A stretch of 14,181 nt of DNA from UMGS172 sp045649545 (GCA_045649545.1 JAZRQE010000021.1:1-14181), one strand, 5' to 3'. Counted from the first letter of the stretch, positions 1 through 7,436 are shown. The notes: generated from the sequence alone by a model not told the origin. Translations and numbers: made by a program.

Positions 1-2
1 AA

Positions 3-155
3 TATCACGAAATCAAACGTATGCTCGGAACGGTTGATATTGGTGTTAACACATTAGAAAGAGTAAGAATAGGTCAACTTTTTATAGATGGTGATTTGCA
101 CAAAGGCGAATGTAGGGAATTAACGGTTGAGGAATTGGCACTTGTGTGTAAATAA
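3..155 (+). CDS. rsuA: 16S rRNA pseudouridine synthase, RsuA type (C-terminal fragment)
   Basis: Only the last 50 codons are in the window; the 5' part lies upstream. The fragment opens with YHEIKRML and continues with a V-R-I-G stretch, then D-G-D-L-x-x-G-E and R-E-L-T-V-E-E-L. This is the C-terminal signature of the RsuA family (E. coli-type YHQVKRM, then the IG, GE and LT-EE motifs), which isomerises a uridine of 16S rRNA to pseudouridine. The YH-x-x-KRM form favours RsuA over the RluB/RluF branches, which usually have NRQVRRM there. The catalytic aspartate and the S4 domain lie outside the window, so activity cannot be judged. It ends in TAA with no convincing terminator hairpin behind it. 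Family assignment is fairly sure; the exact target uridine is inferred from the family. Confidence 0.75.
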   Translation, partial: YHEIKRMLGTVDIGVNTLERVRIGQLFIDGDLHKGECRELTVEELALVCK

Positions 156-284
156 CTAAAAATTTCAACAATTCATACCATAAATTATGTATTTTTTTAC
201 AATTGCTTTATACATTTTGACATTTCATATAAAATATAAGTCATAAGTTTGGATATTTAGGGTATAGAATTCTTTGAATTAATC

Positions 285-293
285 TGTTATAAT
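285..293 (+). promoter_or_regulatory. Candidate extended -10 promoter of the sugar ATPase gene
   Basis: TGT-TATAAT is a perfect -10 hexamer with the extended TGn motif. It sits 42 bp upstream of the ATG at 335, which leaves a short leader holding AGGAGG at 322-327. No good -35 hexamer lies 16-18 bp upstream, which is common for extended -10 promoters. A TTGACA at 217-222 is too far away to pair with it. Confidence 0.5.
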
Positions 294-334
294 TTAAACG
301 TAATATAAAACTTACTTCTTTAGGAGGAAATATA

Positions 335-1477
335 ATGGCTAGTCTTTCACTGCGTAACATTTGTAAAAAGTACCCCGGCGGCGTTCTCGCTGTTCAGGAC
401 TTTAACCTTGAAATCAAGGACAAAGAGTTTATTATTCTCGTTGGTCCTTCAGGTTGCGGTAAATCTACTACACTTCGTATGGTAGCCGGTCTTGAAGAAA
501 TCAGTGGCGGTGAACTCTACATAGGCGACCGTCTCGTTAACGACGTAGCACCTAAGGATAGAGATATCGCAATGGTTTTCCAGAACTATGCTCTGTATCC
601 TCATATGACTGTTTATGATAATATGGCGTTCGGCCTTAAACTCCGCAAGACTCCGAAGGAGGAAATTAAGCGTAGAGTTGAAGAGGCTGCTCGTATTCTT
701 GATATTGAGCATCTTTTACAGCGTAAGCCGGCAGCTTTGTCCGGTGGTCAGCGTCAGCGTGTTGCTTTGGGACGTGCTATCGTTCGTGAGCCGAAGGTAT
801 TCTTGCTTGACGAACCGCTTTCAAACTTGGATGCTAAACTTCGTGCACAGATGCGTACCGAGATTTCTAAACTTCACTTAAGACTCGGCACAACATTTAT
901 CTACGTTACTCATGACCAGACCGAGGCTATGACCATGGGTACAAGAATCGTTGTTATGAAAGACGGTATTGTACAGCAGGTTGATACTCCTCAGCATCTT
1001 TATGATATGCCTTGCAACTCCTTCGTTGCAGGATTTATCGGTTCTCCGCAGATGAACTTCCTCGATGCTAAAGTTTTGGAAGAGGACGGCACTTTCTTTG
1101 TAGAGTTCGGTTCTGAAGATACTAAGACCCGTTCTGGTGTTAAGTATAAGATTAAACTTCCTGCAGAGAAGAACAAGAAGGATTGCTTGGTACCTTATAT
1201 TGATAAGGAAGTTATCATTGGTATCCGTCCTGAGCATGTTCATGATGAGGAAGAGCTTCTTGAGAAGTTCCCCGACGGTATTGTTGAGGCAAACGTTGAA
1301 GTTACCGAGCTTATGGGTGCCGAAAAGTATCTTTACACCGTATGCGAAGGTCAGAATATCAACGGACGTGTTGCTCCGACTTCTACCGCTCACCCCGGTG
1401 AGACCATTAAAATCGCACTTGAACCCGGTAAAATCCATATCTTTGATAAGGATACCGAGAAAACTGTTACTAACTGA
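335..1477 (+). CDS. msmX: Sugar ABC importer ATP-binding protein, MsmX/UgpC/MalK family
   Basis: A 380-residue ATPase that would energise carbohydrate importers from the cytoplasmic face of the membrane. All catalytic motifs are intact: Walker A GPSGCGKST at 37-45, Q-loop Q83, signature LSGGQ at 135-139, Walker B FLLDEP around 156-161 and the H-loop histidine at 193. About 140 residues after the nucleotide-binding domain form the regulatory/TOBE region typical of this branch, including IGIRPEHV. Length is normal for the family (about 365-380). The start is fixed by AGGAGG 7 bp upstream. No permease or solute-binding gene is next to it, as with B. subtilis msmX, whose product is shared by several importers; that role is inferred here. 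The gene has its own promoter and terminator and ends in a tandem TGA-TAA. Confidence 0.9.
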   Translation: MASLSLRNICKKYPGGVLAVQDFNLEIKDKEFIILVGPSGCGKSTTLRMVAGLEEISGGELYIGDRLVNDVAPKDRDIAMVFQNYALYPHMTVYDNMAFGLKLRKTPKEEIKRRVEEAARILDIEHLLQRKPAALSGGQRQRVALGRAIVREPKVFLLDEPLSNLDAKLRAQMRTEISKLHLRLGTTFIYVTHDQTEAMTMGTRIVVMKDGIVQQVDTPQHLYDMPCNSFVAGFIGSPQMNFLDAKVLEEDGTFFVEFGSEDTKTRSGVKYKIKLPAEKNKKDCLVPYIDKEVIIGIRPEHVHDEEELLEKFPDGIVEANVEVTELMGAEKYLYTVCEGQNINGRVAPTSTAHPGETIKIALEPGKIHIFDKDTEKTVTN

Positions 1478-1486
1478 TAACGTTTT

Positions 1487-1519
1487 TACCGCCGCAGAAA
1501 TACCTGCGGCGGTATCTTT
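1487..1519 (+). terminator. Rho-independent terminator after the sugar ATPase gene
   Basis: Perfect 11-bp GC-rich stem (TACCGCCGCAG at 1487-1497, CTGCGGCGGTA at 1504-1514) with a 6-base loop. It starts 10 bp after the stop. The U-tract is short and interrupted (TCTTTA), so termination may be partial, but the stem is strong. Confidence 0.8.
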
Positions 1520-1550
1520 ATGTATGCTTAGTTTACATAATTTGGAAATT

Positions 1551-1567
1551 TGTAATCAATTTGTAAC
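1551..1567 (+). promoter_or_regulatory. WalR (YycF)-type box upstream of the CdaR-ftsEX operon
   Basis: TGTAAT-CAATT-TGTAAC matches the published WalR direct-repeat consensus TGTWAH-N5-TGTWAH at every constrained position. The repeat period is 11 bp, one helical turn. It lies about 125 bp before the regulator start and upstream of the candidate -35 at 1595. The genes that follow (ftsEX and a secreted hydrolase) are the kind WalRK controls in Bacillus and relatives. Binding is inferred from the motif only. Confidence 0.5.
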
Positions 1568-1594
1568 ATTTTTTATATATTTTGTATTTTCCTC

Positions 1595-1623
1595 TTGCAA
1601 AATGGCTACAAATTGTGTAAAAT
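1595..1623 (+). promoter_or_regulatory. Candidate sigma-A promoter of the CdaR-ftsEX operon
   Basis: TTGCAA (1595-1600), a 17-bp spacer, then TAAAAT (1618-1623): good matches to the -35 and -10 consensus with ideal spacing. The start of transcription would be near 1630, about 45 bp before the ATG at 1676. Confidence 0.5.
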
Positions 1624-1675
1624 GTATATGTGTATAAAATGCACAAATTATGGAAGTTAATGAGGTGGACATATA

Positions 1676-2764
1676 ATGTCAAACAGACTTTTTCAAGGTG
1701 TTATCCATCAAATGAAGGATGCTATTGACCGAACTGTCGGCGTTATAGATGAAAACTATACAGTAATCGCTTGTAGTGACCTTGGCAAAATTGGTGAAAC
1801 TCACGAGGTGATGTTTGCCGGTGGTGCAGGTACTAATGATTCTTTTGTAAGAGGACAGTATACATATAAAATGTTTGGGACTCCGCAAAGGGCAGAGTAT
1901 ATCTTGTTTGTTGAGGGTAATGACCCACAGGCTGCAAAGTATGCTTCGATTTTATCGATTTCTCTTTCTAATATTAAGTTTTATTATGACGAGAAATATA
2001 ACCGCGGTAATTTTATAAAGAATGTTATTTTAGAGAATATTCTTTCTAACGATATCAATTTAAAGGCACGTGAGCTTCGTTTCAACAGCGATGTTGCACG
2101 TACTGTTTTCCTCATTCGCGTAACTTCCAATAATGATGTTTCGGTGTTTGATATTATTCAAAATCTTTTCCCGGATAAGAATAAGGATTTTATTATCAAT
2201 ATCAGCGAGACCGATATTGCATTGGTTAAAGAAACTAAACACGGTATTGAGTCGAGCGACCTTGAGAATTTGGCAGGCTCAATCGTTGATACCTTGGCAA
2301 GTGAGTTTTATTATACACACGCTGTTGTCGGTATAGGCTCAACAGTTGAAAACTTAAAAGAACTTGCGCGTTCTTTCAAGGAAGCACAGGTTGCGTTAGA
2401 GGTAGGTAAGGTTTTTGATACCGAGAAAGCAATTGTAAGCTACGATAATTTAGGTATTGCACGTTTGATTTATCATTTACCTACTACTCTTTGCGAATCT
2501 TTCCTTCGTGAAGTGTTTAAAAGAGGTACTATTGAAAGTTTAGACCAGGAAACATTGTTTACTATTCAAAAATTCTTTGAAAATAACCTTAACGTTTCCG
2601 AAACCTCAAGAAAATTGTTCGTTCATAGAAATACTCTTGTTTATAGACTTGAAAAAATCAAGAAAATCACAGGTCTTGATTTGCGTGAGTTTGACCATGC
2701 AATTATCTTTAAAATTGCATTGATGGTTAAGAAGTATTTAAGGTCTAATCCTGTTAAATATTGA
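1676..2764 (+). CDS. CdaR-type transcriptional regulator (diacid-recognition domain, PucR-type HTH)
   Basis: A 362-residue regulator. Residues about 4-100 resemble the putative sugar-diacid-recognition domain of CdaR proteins (GVIDE at 22-26, then IACSDLGKIGE at 31-41). A middle region about 130-250 fits the degenerate GGDEF-like domain of this family. The C-terminus carries the PucR-type helix-turn-helix (about 300-355; NVSETSRKLFVHRNTLVYRLEKI spans 306-328). GAGGTGG at 1662-1668 fixes the ATG. The stop is followed by only 31 bp before the ftsE start with no terminator, so it is probably the first gene of the ftsEX operon. E. coli CdaR controls glucarate/galactarate use, but nothing here concerns sugar acids. 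The ligand is unknown, and the position suggests a link to wall growth or an autoregulated operon. Family is sure; function is not. Confidence 0.8.
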   Translation: MSNRLFQGVIHQMKDAIDRTVGVIDENYTVIACSDLGKIGETHEVMFAGGAGTNDSFVRGQYTYKMFGTPQRAEYILFVEGNDPQAAKYASILSISLSNIKFYYDEKYNRGNFIKNVILENILSNDINLKARELRFNSDVARTVFLIRVTSNNDVSVFDIIQNLFPDKNKDFIINISETDIALVKETKHGIESSDLENLAGSIVDTLASEFYYTHAVVGIGSTVENLKELARSFKEAQVALEVGKVFDTEKAIVSYDNLGIARLIYHLPTTLCESFLREVFKRGTIESLDQETLFTIQKFFENNLNVSETSRKLFVHRNTLVYRLEKIKKITGLDLREFDHAIIFKIALMVKKYLRSNPVKY

Positions 2765-2795
2765 TTTTCAGTGTAATCTGCTACTTTGAGAAAGA

Positions 2796-3530
2796 GTGAT
2801 TAATATAGAAAAGGATTTTGCAATCGGTCAACGTGATAAAGCCGTTAAACCTTTGATTGAGTTTAAAGGTGTGTCTAAAAACTATGCAAACGGTACTCAC
2901 GCTCTTGACGATGTTAATATCAGAATAAATAAAGGTGAATTTGTGTTTGTTGTCGGTCCTTCGGGTGCCGGTAAAAGTACCTTTATGAAGTTAATAATGC
3001 GTGAGGAAAAACCGAATACCGGTGAAATTACCGTAAACGGTTTTAGACTCACTAAAATGAGAAGAAAACAGGTACCATACTTCCGCAGAACTATGGGTAT
3101 CGTTTTCCAGGATTTCCGTTTGATTCCCAATATGAATGTTTTTGAAAATGTTGCTTTTGCAATGCACGTTGTGGGTGCTTCACGTCAGGAAATCCGAAAA
3201 AATGTTTCGCGTGCTTTGAATATGGTTGGTCTTGCAGAAAAAGCAAGATGTAAACCGGCTGAACTGTCGGGCGGCGAACAACAGCGTGTGGGCTTAGCCC
3301 GTGCTTTGGTTAATAAACCGAGCCTTATTATTGCGGACGAGCCTACAGGTAACGTTGACCCGAATATGTCATACGAAATTGTTGAGCTTTTGACCGAAAT
3401 CAACCGCAGAGGTACCACAATTTTGATGGTTACTCACGAGCATCAGTTGGTTCGTGACTTCGGTCAGCGAGTTATTATGATTGAAAACGGCAGAATTGTT
3501 GCCGATAACGCGAACGGAGGTTTATTATGA
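2796..3530 (+). CDS. ftsE: Cell-division ABC transporter ATPase FtsE
   Basis: Cytoplasmic ATPase of the FtsEX complex, which in Gram-positives transmits ATP hydrolysis across the membrane to switch on a peptidoglycan hydrolase. Walker A GPSGAGKST is at 54-62, signature LSGGEQQ at 157-163, Walker B LIIADEP at 177-183 and the H-loop histidine at 214. The FtsE-typical GEFVFVVGPSGAGKSTF core and GNVDP are present. As called, it starts at GTG (2796), the first possible start after an in-frame TGA at 2787-2789. This gives a 19-residue extension before LIEFKGVSKNY. Most FtsE proteins begin at that point, so TTG at 2853 is an alternative start, but neither has a good Shine-Dalgarno sequence. The last bases overlap ftsX (ATGA), implying coupled translation. 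Confidence 0.93.
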   Translation: MINIEKDFAIGQRDKAVKPLIEFKGVSKNYANGTHALDDVNIRINKGEFVFVVGPSGAGKSTFMKLIMREEKPNTGEITVNGFRLTKMRRKQVPYFRRTMGIVFQDFRLIPNMNVFENVAFAMHVVGASRQEIRKNVSRALNMVGLAEKARCKPAELSGGEQQRVGLARALVNKPSLIIADEPTGNVDPNMSYEIVELLTEINRRGTTILMVTHEHQLVRDFGQRVIMIENGRIVADNANGGLL

Positions 3531-4531
3531 AACTGACGAGCGTGAGATATTTAATCGGTAACGGTTTTAAGAATATTTGGCTTAATAAATTGATGTCAAT
3601 TGCCTCTATTGGTGTATTGGTTGCTTGTATGTCGGTTATCGGTTTGGCTGTTGCTTTGTCAATTAATATTGATAAGGCTTTGAACCAGTTGGAAAAAGAG
3701 AACGTCGTTAACGTTTATTTTGATGACCGTAACGCTGCACTTTATTCTCAGACCGGTAATGCAAATGGCAACACTTATAACGACATTACTGAAAACGATT
3801 ACACAATACATAGCTTTACTGAAGCTATAATGCTTTGTTCTGAAATTGAAAAACTTGATAATATTGCATCAGTTGAGTATTTTAGCGGTGACGATGCATT
3901 GAAAAAGCAGTTGGAAACTATGCCCGAAGAGGATGCAAAGTATTATAAGGAACTTTTGGAAAGCGATGAGTACGGCAACCCAATGCAATGTGGTGCAAAA
4001 GTTTCATTTATTGACCTTAATAAATTTGATGAAACAATAGACAGTATTGCGAAATTAAAAGGTGTTGACCAGGTAAAATCCCAAAAGGATATTGCACAGA
4101 AAATTTCAACTATTGAAAAAGCAATTAGTATAATCGGATTTTGGATTGTTGCAGTATTGTTGCTTATTTCACTTATGATTGTTTCCAACACTATTCGTGT
4201 TACAATGTACAACCGTAAACTTGAAATCAGTATTATGAAGGCTGTTGGTGCGACAGACTCGTTTGTCAGACTACCTTTTATGATTGAGGGCGTGACAATC
4301 GGTTTACTTTCTGCTATTTCAACAACTGTTATTTTATATTTCGTTTATAATGCCGTTGAGGGTGTTATTAAAAATCAGTTGAATCTTGTGTCTTTGATAC
4401 CGTTTACTGAATTCTTCTGGTATATATTCGGCATATTCGCATGTATCGGTTGCTTTGCCGGATTGTTCTCCAGTGCATTTATGATTAACAAATACTTAAG
4501 AAAGGAAGGTAGCGAATTCCGTGCACTTTAA
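3527..4531 (+). CDS. ftsX: Cell-division membrane protein FtsX
   Basis: Partner of FtsE, 334 residues. The topology is the usual one: a short cytoplasmic N-terminus, membrane segment about 24-46, an extracellular domain about 47-198, then three segments at about 201-222, 254-275 and 297-320. The cytoplasmic stretch around TIRVTMYNRKLEISIMKAVGA (222-242) is the conserved coupling region. The extracellular domain is the part that binds the hydrolase in other Firmicutes. Here it holds a polar stretch at about 70-97 (Asn/Thr-rich, YSQTGNANGNTYND) that looks like an extra loop, making the protein somewhat longer than typical. The start overlaps the ftsE stop by four bases; the end overlaps the next gene by 11 bases. 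Confidence 0.93.
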   Translation: MKLTSVRYLIGNGFKNIWLNKLMSIASIGVLVACMSVIGLAVALSINIDKALNQLEKENVVNVYFDDRNAALYSQTGNANGNTYNDITENDYTIHSFTEAIMLCSEIEKLDNIASVEYFSGDDALKKQLETMPEEDAKYYKELLESDEYGNPMQCGAKVSFIDLNKFDETIDSIAKLKGVDQVKSQKDIAQKISTIEKAISIIGFWIVAVLLLISLMIVSNTIRVTMYNRKLEISIMKAVGATDSFVRLPFMIEGVTIGLLSAISTTVILYFVYNAVEGVIKNQLNLVSLIPFTEFFWYIFGIFACIGCFAGLFSSAFMINKYLRKEGSEFRAL

Positions 4532-5738
4532 TTTCAAAAAAATTATAATATCTGTACTGTGTTTATGTTTTGTATTTGGTACCTTCTTCTTCACACCTGA
4601 TTTGTTCTCTAAAAAAGCAGAAGCTGCTACTGTTGATGAGTATCAGCAGATGATAAAAGAGCTTGAAGAAGAGAAAAAACAAATCGAAAAAGAAATAGCT
4701 AATCTCAAAAAAGATAAGGCTGACCAAAACAAAATTAAGTCTGCAATACAGAAGAAAATCAACAATACACAAAGTCAGATTAAAGCAGTTGATAAGCAAA
4801 TTTCTGACCTTGATGCAAAGATTGTTGATGCTCAAACAAATATTGCAGAAAAAACACAGCAACTTGAAGATACAAAATATGCTTTTAGACAGCGTTTGCG
4901 TACAATTTTTATGAATGGCGGAGAAATGACTTCTTCTTTAGCTGTTTTATTGAGTGCTGACGGTCTTGACGATTTGCTTTCTAAAACTCAACTTACACAG
5001 TCGGTTAGTGCTTATGATTCTGCAATGATGAACCGTATCGTTAGTGATATGAAAGAAATTGAGCAGAATAAGAAGGATATTGAAAAACTTAAAATTGAAC
5101 AGAATGACTCTAAGGCTTTACTTGCCGAGAAAAAGGCAGAATTAGCCTCTCAAATCAAGGAAGTTAACTCAACCTTGGGTGGTATTAATTCTAATATCGG
5201 TAAATTGGAAGATGAAATTGACGATATTGAAAAAGCTGAGGAAAGTATTGAAAATCAAATCAACGCTGCTTTAAAGGGCGATAATAATCAGGTTTATGAC
5301 GGTGAATTTGCATGGCCTATACCGGGTTATTATAAAGTCGGTTCGCCTTACGGTTACCGTACTCATCCTATTTCAGGTAAATGGAAATTGCATAAAGGTA
5401 TTGACGTTGGCGGTAGCGGAATTAAAGGTAAACCTATTATTGCGGCTGCAGACGGATATGTTTCACTTGCTACGTACAATACCGGTGGTTACGGGTATTA
5501 TGTTGTGCTTGACCACGGTAAAGGTGACGACGGTAAGTACTACGCAACACTTTATGCTCATATGACTAAATATATAGTTAAATCCGGTCAGTATGTCCGT
5601 AGAGGTCAAACTATCGGTTACGTTGGAACGAGCGGAGCTTCAACCGGATATCACTTGCATTTTGAAGTTCGTGTAGGCACCAAACAGAACCAGCATAAGC
5701 TTAATTATGCAACGGTTGACCCGATGAAATTCTATTAA
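4521..5738 (+). CDS. Secreted coiled-coil peptidoglycan hydrolase, M23 family (EnvC/PcsB-like FtsEX effector)
   Basis: A 405-residue exported protein. A signal peptide covers about residues 1-36 (basic FNFKK, hydrophobic run, cleavage near AEA-A). Two long heptad-rich helical regions lie at about 37-120 and 168-250, separated by a segment with FRQRLRTIFMNGG and LLSADGLDDLL. A LytM/M23 zinc metallopeptidase domain occupies about 262-405. Expected zinc ligands are present (H291 and D295 in HKGID, H380 in HLHFE), with catalytic-site histidines H347 and H378, so the enzyme looks active. It should cut peptide cross-bridges or stems of peptidoglycan. Coiled coil plus hydrolase directly after ftsEX matches EnvC, PcsB and CwlO-type effectors, so control by FtsEX is inferred. 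It starts at GTG within the end of ftsX, with AAGGAAGG at 4502-4509. Confidence 0.9.
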   Translation: MHFNFKKIIISVLCLCFVFGTFFFTPDLFSKKAEAATVDEYQQMIKELEEEKKQIEKEIANLKKDKADQNKIKSAIQKKINNTQSQIKAVDKQISDLDAKIVDAQTNIAEKTQQLEDTKYAFRQRLRTIFMNGGEMTSSLAVLLSADGLDDLLSKTQLTQSVSAYDSAMMNRIVSDMKEIEQNKKDIEKLKIEQNDSKALLAEKKAELASQIKEVNSTLGGINSNIGKLEDEIDDIEKAEESIENQINAALKGDNNQVYDGEFAWPIPGYYKVGSPYGYRTHPISGKWKLHKGIDVGGSGIKGKPIIAAADGYVSLATYNTGGYGYYVVLDHGKGDDGKYYATLYAHMTKYIVKSGQYVRRGQTIGYVGTSGASTGYHLHFEVRVGTKQNQHKLNYATVDPMKFY

Positions 5739-5745
5739 TTAATTG

Positions 5746-5769
5746 CGGGGACTGAAATTTCAGTCCCCG
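5746..5769. other. Perfect 24-bp palindrome (intercistronic hairpin) between the M23 and S41 genes
   Basis: CGGGGACTGAAA (5746-5757) is followed directly by its reverse complement (5758-5769), allowing a stem of about 10 bp with a 4-base loop. It fills most of the gap between two codirectional genes. No run of T follows on either strand (the plus strand continues TTAAACTTAC), so it is not a classic terminator. A partial terminator, an RNA-processing or stabilising hairpin, or an operator are all possible. Confidence 0.6.
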
Positions 5770-5797
5770 TTAAACTTACTTGATACTAAGGTGTTTT

Positions 5798-6991
5798 ATG
5801 GATAAAAAAATTTCTTTAAGCACAGTTGTTACAATAGTTTGCTTTTTTACGGTTGTATCAATCGCACTGACTTCAATGCTTTTTGCTTTTGTTGTAGTCC
5901 CAATACGTGAGGGCAAATTATACAAATACAATGAGCGAGTGCTTGAAATCAATGATTTAGTTGAAAAATACTATATTGGTGATATTGATAAACAGACTAT
6001 GATTGACGGTCTTGCATACGGCTTTGTTGCAGGATTGGATGACCGTTATGCCGGATATTTAACTGTTGATGAGGCTACTGAAAATACAAACTCATTAAAG
6101 GGCTATAACACCGGAATCGGTATTCAGGCTACGATGCATCCTGATAGTTATAACATATATGTAAGTGAGGTTCATAAAGATAGCCCCGCTGAAAAAGCAG
6201 GAATAAAAAAAGGCGATGAAATAGTTTCTCTTGATGCAAATGTTGTTAAGGAAATAGGGTATTCAGCGGCAATAAACTATATTCCTACTATTCCAATTGG
6301 GCAAAAAATAGCCGTTTCGGTTTTGCGACACGGTGTTAGCTTAAATCTTGAAATAACTCTGTCGCAATTTGTTTCCCAATCAGTATTTTATGAGAAAATA
6401 GGGAATATAGGTTATATTAATATCACAACATTTAACGATAAAACAGTTGAGCAGTTTAAATCTGCGGTTGATAATTTAATTAAACAAAATGCAGCTGCGT
6501 TAATATTTGATGTAAGAGGTAACGGAGGCGGAACGTTAAACTCTGTTTATCAAATGGTTGATTACCTTGTACCCGAAGGACTAGTTACAAAGGTTGACTA
6601 CAAGGATGACGATTTTGATGAAATTCTTATGTCTGATAAGCATGAAATAAATCTGCCAATGGCGGTTTTAACCGACAAAAACAGCGCAAGTGCATCAGAA
6701 CTGTTTACACAATCGCTTATTGATTATGGCAAGGCTGTAACAGTCGGACGTAAAACTTACGGAAAAGGTGTTGTTCAAAGAACATATACTTTAAGTGATG
6801 GCTCTCAGGTTCGTTTTACGGTTGCAAAGTATTATACAAAAAGCGGCAAATGTGTCGACGGCGTTGGTATAGAGCCGACTGTTCCTGTGGAATGGACAGA
6901 TGATGAGTTAAATTACAGGTTTGTCAACGGCATTAGGGTTGATAAGGACTTTTTGGCGGCACAACAGTATTTAAACAATCAGTTATCGTAG
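5798..6991 (+). CDS. S41 family C-terminal processing peptidase (CtpA/CtpB-like)
   Basis: A 397-residue membrane-anchored serine protease. An N-terminal membrane segment (about 9-35) is followed by a PDZ domain (about 100-185; DSPAEKAGIKKGDEI at 128-142) and the S41 catalytic domain (about 200-365). The Ser/Lys dyad is visible: S298 in NSASASELF and K323 in YGKGVVQ, 25 residues apart as in E. coli Tsp. The substrate-contact GNGGG follows FDVR at 237-240. It should cleave extracytoplasmic proteins; targets are unknown. In Bacillus, CtpB acts in sporulation signalling, but many paralogues act on wall enzymes, and the context here (after ftsEX and an M23 hydrolase) makes a wall role at least as likely. 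ATG at 5798 is chosen because AAGGTG lies at 5788-5793; an in-frame TTG at 5780 has no ribosome site. Confidence 0.9.
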   Translation: MDKKISLSTVVTIVCFFTVVSIALTSMLFAFVVVPIREGKLYKYNERVLEINDLVEKYYIGDIDKQTMIDGLAYGFVAGLDDRYAGYLTVDEATENTNSLKGYNTGIGIQATMHPDSYNIYVSEVHKDSPAEKAGIKKGDEIVSLDANVVKEIGYSAAINYIPTIPIGQKIAVSVLRHGVSLNLEITLSQFVSQSVFYEKIGNIGYINITTFNDKTVEQFKSAVDNLIKQNAAALIFDVRGNGGGTLNSVYQMVDYLVPEGLVTKVDYKDDDFDEILMSDKHEINLPMAVLTDKNSASASELFTQSLIDYGKAVTVGRKTYGKGVVQRTYTLSDGSQVRFTVAKYYTKSGKCVDGVGIEPTVPVEWTDDELNYRFVNGIRVDKDFLAAQQYLNNQLS

Positions 6992-7305
6992 TCTTCTAAA
7001 ACACGTAAAAGTTCTTCGTTATTATTGACTATAATTCCTTTTGAAAGTATTTGTTGGTCATATTCCGGCAAGTCTCTAACGAATGGAGAGTCTAAAATTT
7101 GCAATGGCTCGTCGTTTCCGCTTATAAAGACTGCAATTCTGTCATTATGTTGCTTGACAATATAATAAATAGGCGGTGTTTCGGTAATTTTAGGTGTTTC
7201 GGCAGGCTTGGTATTTGCCGTTATTGCAGTTATTGTGAAGGCATAGCATGAGATAATTATGAGTGCCGAACATATTGTAATTAAAATTTTTTTACTGATT
7301 TTCAT
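6979..7305 (-). CDS. Small membrane-anchored protein with a BofC C-terminal-like domain
   Basis: A 108-residue protein with a basic start (MKISKK) and one hydrophobic segment (about 7-29) that could be a signal peptide or anchor. A Pro/Thr linker (about 33-45) follows, then a compact domain (46-107) with YYIVKQHNDRIAVF, FVRDLPEYDQQILSKG and EELLRVLEDY. This domain resembles small exported clostridial proteins whose C-terminus is related to that of the sporulation protein BofC. I recognise the pattern from memory and have no search behind it. The start is supported by AAAAGGA 7 bases before the ATG on the minus strand. It is transcribed against its neighbours, and its last 13 bases overlap the end of the S41 gene with no terminator between. 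Function unknown; it would lie on the outer side of the membrane. Confidence 0.6.
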   Translation of the reverse strand: MKISKKILITICSALIIISCYAFTITAITANTKPAETPKITETPPIYYIVKQHNDRIAVFISGNDEPLQILDSPFVRDLPEYDQQILSKGIIVNNNEELLRVLEDYDN

Positions 7306-7350
7306 TATTTTTCCTTTTAGTTTTATTTTATTTTAATCCTGATTAAAAGT

Positions 7351-7356
7351 ATTATA
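7351..7356 (-). promoter_or_regulatory. Candidate -10 element for the BofC-like gene
   Basis: On the minus strand TATAAT lies 45 bases upstream of the ATG, a reasonable leader length. The matching -35 region is poor, so this is only a candidate in AT-rich DNA. Confidence 0.3.
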
Positions 7357-7436
7357 CATATGATAATAATTTAAACATATATAGAATTATTTAAAAATAC
7401 AAAAACACTAAATAAAATACATTTTGTTTTAAAAGT

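Noticed and set aside
217..222. A perfect TTGACA upstream of the sugar ATPase gene
   Set aside because: No acceptable -10 lies 16-19 bp downstream (only GTCATA/TCATAA). The extended -10 at 285-293 is a better promoter.
156..334. A terminator for the rsuA-like gene
   Set aside because: Only a very weak AT-only stem near a T-run (about 190-198) is visible; not enough to annotate.
878..1438. A long open frame (186 codons) on the minus strand inside the sugar ATPase gene
   Set aside because: It mirrors the codon pattern of a strongly conserved gene, has no ribosome site or recognisable domain, and would cover the ATPase coding region almost entirely.
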